Source of the DNA: Byssochlamys sp. IMV 00236 | Lineage: Eukaryota > Ascomycota > Eurotiomycetes > Eurotiales > Thermoascaceae | DNA length: 64,000 nucleotides | Reading direction: 5' to 3' | Assembly: GCA_001931875.2 (NCBI GenBank) | Contig: MSJH02000840.1 | Coordinates: 372,001-436,000 of the forward strand | Part shown: one piece after another, positions 61,074 to 64,000 of the stretch | How positions within the stretch are numbered: the first letter of the stretch is position 1 | How the letters are laid out: the number at the start of each line of letters is the position of its first letter | Notes under the pieces: generated by a model | Told to the model about the DNA's origin: nothing | Seen by the model: only the letters and a program-made list of their open reading frames with translations | Database searches by the model: none | Program-made: the position numbers and the translations under genes

Positions 61074-62055
61074 GATTGCGACGTGTGTAGTTGGTGATTA
61101 GGTATTGTTGACGATGTGGTTCCGGTGGATGCACCGTGTCGTTTACTGCAAGAGTCGCGGCGGGGAAGCAACGAGAGAAAGACCGGGACACGCGAGAGTC
61201 CAGTGCAGACGAGGACAATACAATTGATTGATTGATCGATTAATTAACTGATCGGGAGCGACAATGAAGGACAGATAAGAAGTCCGGCCCGGTCGAGGAT
61301 AGGCAGGAAGTAGGGGAAAAGAACAGCTGGCGCGGCTTCTCTTATTTTGAGCGGCCTTCCCAAGGTTTGGTTTGTTGCGCCCTCATCGAGTCGCCGGGCA
61401 CGTTCGCAGCTAACGCCACAAAAGGGGGGGAGCGGGCCTGCGCTCAAGGCGGTTTAACCGCTTTAACTGGTTTAACTGGCTTCCTCCCGTGTTCGTCTAT
61501 TCATGGCGATTCACGGCGATTAATTCATGGGCCCCTGAGTCTGAGTCTGGAATCATTGGAATGAGCCCTCATTATCCCCCCCGCTCTCTATCCTGAAATC
61601 TTCCTAGACCAGCAGCCCATTATTCGGTCGCTGCCAATGACCATAACTCCTCTACTCCATTGTAGGGCCACTCCCACGTTTTGCCTGCGGGAGCCAGCGA
61701 CTGGGTCTCACCACCAGGACCACCTGACAGGATTCAATATCATTGTGCTCACAATGCGATGGTCTGCGACTGAACGACCCAACTTCATCCCACGGCTCGG
61801 CCGATGTAGCATCCATCACCATCTCCGGGACACAATCATGATCGGGGGTCACGGGGCCCGACGGTCGCGGTACGGGTGACTGGGAAGCTCTCATTCCGAG
61901 CCCGATCCAGGGTAGCCGGCCGTCGACGTCCAGAACGGCACCAGTCAGCGCTGTCCGTTTCTTTTGGTGTTGTGCATTGCCTGCGGTGGCTGAGTGAGGA
62001 TGCTATTTAGTCGTTACTATTCTTGTTTCGTTTCTCCCCATGAGATTTGAATTTA
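61074..62055. other. Intergenic between GDP-mannose pyrophosphorylase and OB-fold gene
   Basis: About 980 bp; the left part is the promoter of the pyrophosphorylase with a GATTGATTGATCGATTAAT-like repeat (about 61220-61243). The right part is the 3' flank of the minus-strand gene at 62056. No supported gene. Confidence 0.5.
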
Positions 62056-63186
62056 CTACTGCGTGTCTGGCGGGAGCAAAGGCCTCCGATTCGAGGCGCC
62101 GCACATTCCAGGGTCACCGCCTGCCTCATCCGGCCCCGAGCCAACAAAGTTCCTGATCCAGTCGCGGACTCGGCGGACTTTCTGTGTCCGCAGATCGTCC
62201 GCGCTGGCCGCATCGATCGCCCGCGAGGTGTATATGCCCGGGGGATCGTTCAAGTCGACAGGCTGGCGGTATAGCAGGTCGATCTGGGTCAGACCATGGC
62301 GGAGGCTCTGGCCGTAGACCCGTTCCCGGAACGAGCTTAAGCATACCGTCCGGAGCAGCACGATGTCTCGTGGGCGGAGTCCTGCCACGGCCTGTCCAAG
62401 AGCATCCGCACGGATGCCTCCGCCAGCCCCCCGCTCAGAATTGGTCTCCTTAGTTGTCTGCTCTGCCGGAGGAAGCCAGATGGTCACGCCAAACCCCGCC
62501 TTGGTGTTATCCCCCACAATCAGCTCGACAATATCCAGTTCCCGTTGCCACCGGGTTAAGACACGGCGGCGCGGGTACACGGCGATCACGCCCACCACGA
62601 GATTGACAGTCATGGTCTGGGGAACAATCGAATGCAGATAGGCCGCGTTCGGAATGTCTTTCAGATCGCTGATTGTTCCCCGTATGGGAGGGAAAGATCC
62701 TACCAAGGGGCCTCCCTGGCCAGCGTGGGTGCGGGCGGAGATGCCAGTACTGCTTGTCTGGACACTGTCACCACTGGACTCCCAGTCCGTAGATTCAGCC
62801 GGGAGAGCTGCTGCAGAAGTCTCGTAGATCGTGAACGAATGATTATAGAATTTCGAGAGGACGTCGGGATCGTCTGCAGAGCTTGTTCCTCCGCAGCCTC
62901 CAAACGCAGGATCCTCCACGGAAACGACATTATTGAGATCTCGAGGGGTCAAAAAGAGAGCTTCTTCACTTCCCCGCAAAGGATCTGCAGTCGTTTCTGA
63001 GGCCCTTCTGGAACCCTGCAAGACCCTCCACCTGACTGAGTGAGTAGCAGAGGCTGCGTGCGTCTCCCCGTCACTGATATTCTCTCCGCTGAACGGGGGT
63101 ATCGGGGCATTCAGGAGTCCTTCCTCATCCCATACCAGGTTCTCTGGCAAAGGAGCCCCCATCAGGAAAATCGACTTCGTTGGCAT
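62056..63186 (-). CDS. Conserved fungal protein with likely OB-fold
   Basis: A single-exon gene of 376 residues. The N-terminal ~160 residues are low in conservation (with acidic and Ser-rich parts). The C-terminal half carries a recognisable block: GTISDLKDIPNAAYLHSI, PQTMTVNLVVGVIAVYPRR, LDIVELIVGDNTKAGFGVTI, LRPRDIVLLRTVCLSSFRER, VYGQSLRHGLTQIDLLYR. I recall it from Eurotiales proteins labelled nucleic-acid-binding OB-fold. The alternation of beta strands and the GVI-V...GD-T-GFG pattern fit an OB barrel as in single-strand DNA-binding or telomere proteins. The function is not established, and DNA binding is inference from the fold. Confidence 0.8.
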   Translation of the reverse strand: MPTKSIFLMGAPLPENLVWDEEGLLNAPIPPFSGENISDGETHAASATHSVRWRVLQGSRRASETTADPLRGSEEALFLTPRDLNNVVSVEDPAFGGCGGTSSADDPDVLSKFYNHSFTIYETSAAALPAESTDWESSGDSVQTSSTGISARTHAGQGGPLVGSFPPIRGTISDLKDIPNAAYLHSIVPQTMTVNLVVGVIAVYPRRRVLTRWQRELDIVELIVGDNTKAGFGVTIWLPPAEQTTKETNSERGAGGGIRADALGQAVAGLRPRDIVLLRTVCLSSFRERVYGQSLRHGLTQIDLLYRQPVDLNDPPGIYTSRAIDAASADDLRTQKVRRVRDWIRNFVGSGPDEAGGDPGMCGASNRRPLLPPDTQ

Positions 63187-63877
63187 ACTTATTCTGGCTG
63201 GCAGTATCAGCCGGTAATTAGCCGCTAAGAGGACCCTGGCCAGACTCCTGTTCGATAAAAGCCTCTGGGATCTGCAAATAGCATGGATTAGGTGCCTTTG
63301 AACGACGTCTTCGTCTTTGTTTCTTTTCTGACACGTTCTTGCCTTTGATTCTGAGGATGGGTTGCTCTATTTTCGGTCAGCCCTTTCATGGAGTAGAAAG
63401 TAGAACAACGCCAAGACCGCGACAACCAGTGCAACAAAGGTTGATCTGGAGCTTCGGGTCACCCTCGGTTAAGCTTCGCCATGTGAATGGTTCATATATT
63501 CTTGGAATCAGCCACTGCCCACTCGGTTTGTTATATGCTGAAATAGATATCCCAGTAGGTAGTCCTGAAAGGCCCAGTCACCTGACCCATAGCATCAAGA
63601 CTGGTGACTAAGCAGACTACGGCGACGTACAGCGCCCGCAGTGGCAAGACCAGTGAAATTCGCCGCATCGGAGTGACCAAAGCACTGGAGAGACCAGACA
63701 TCATAGCGCGCTCCACGCCTGCTTCTCACCTTCATACCGACATCGTCCTGAGCGATGGCTCTCGTCCTTCTTCAATATTAATCCTATCTCTCTATCAGGG
63801 TTCGCGCCCTCTTCCTACCATCTGAATAGCCTCTCTTTTCTTGCTGCGGCCGAGCGCCGCCGGAACCTCGGACCACC
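63187..63877. other. Divergent intergenic region
   Basis: About 690 bp between the OB-fold gene and the gene starting at 63878. It should hold both promoters. Short plus-strand frames (63339-63825) have no family resemblance. Confidence 0.5.
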
Positions 63878-64000
63878 ATGGCCTTTCAGGTTGCAGCTAG
63901 CATGCCGGTATGTACGGGTTGCTTGTCTCGTGTTGATGCACCATCGCTAACTGTTTGATTGTGAATAGAACATCACGGCTGTATCTTCAGATCTCTGGCC
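63878..64000 (+). CDS. 5' end of an unidentified gene (runs off right edge)
   Basis: A start codon in the context CCACCATGG at 63878 opens a 30-nt exon (63878-63907), followed by a GTATGT...CTAAC...TAG intron (63908-63968) and an exon that continues past the edge. The first residues read MAFQVAASMP then NITAVSSDLW. Too little is visible to name the product. Start context and intron signals are good, so the gene is probably real. Confidence 0.55.

Overview
The window is nuclear DNA of a filamentous ascomycete, most likely a member of the Eurotiales (Aspergillus or Penicillium type). The evidence is short spliceosomal introns (mostly 45-125 bp), intron-bearing tRNA-Thr genes, two retrotransposons reduced to AT-rich, C-depleted sequence in the way repeat-induced point mutation (RIP) acts, and genes such as the pad/fdc/sdr trio, a GPI-anchored alpha-glucanotransferase and a CYP51 paralogue. 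Exon models were made by hand from GT...AG borders; for almost every gene the exon lengths add up to a whole number of codons.

Left part (1-9 kb): the 5' half of a very large DUF6606-type gene runs off the left edge. It is followed by a 4,980-bp minus-strand Ty1/Copia element (3102-8081) and a beheaded, frame-broken MFS transporter pseudogene.

Metabolic island (10.3-25.8 kb): an ascorbate-oxidase-like multicopper oxidase, a divergent protein kinase, padA (flavin prenyltransferase), an fdc1/cdcA decarboxylase, a divergently transcribed sdrA-like Zn2Cys6 regulator and a 16-exon asco-laccase. PadA makes the prenylated flavin used by Fdc, Fdc removes the carboxyl of cinnamic, ferulic or sorbic type acids, and SdrA-like proteins switch the pair on. 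The two oxidases could act on the phenolic products, but that link is inference. The island lies between the Copia element and a 7.5-kb minus-strand Ty3/Gypsy element (26509-34045), and a 230-bp dispersed repeat occurs on either side of the first oxidase.

Right part (34.5-64 kb): ordinary gene-dense chromosome. In order: a dynamin-like GTPase with altered nucleotide-binding motifs, an NmrA-like oxidoreductase, a small basic protein, a methyltransferase remnant, aspartate aminotransferase, tRNA-Thr genes, a conserved unknown protein, a CYP51 paralogue with Phe at residue 132, an AgtA-type GPI-anchored glucanotransferase, a 3-hydroxyisobutyrate-dehydrogenase-like enzyme, tRNA-Ile, GDP-mannose pyrophosphorylase, an OB-fold-like protein, and the first codons of a gene leaving the right edge. 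No CRISPR array, phage, rRNA, PKS or NRPS was seen.
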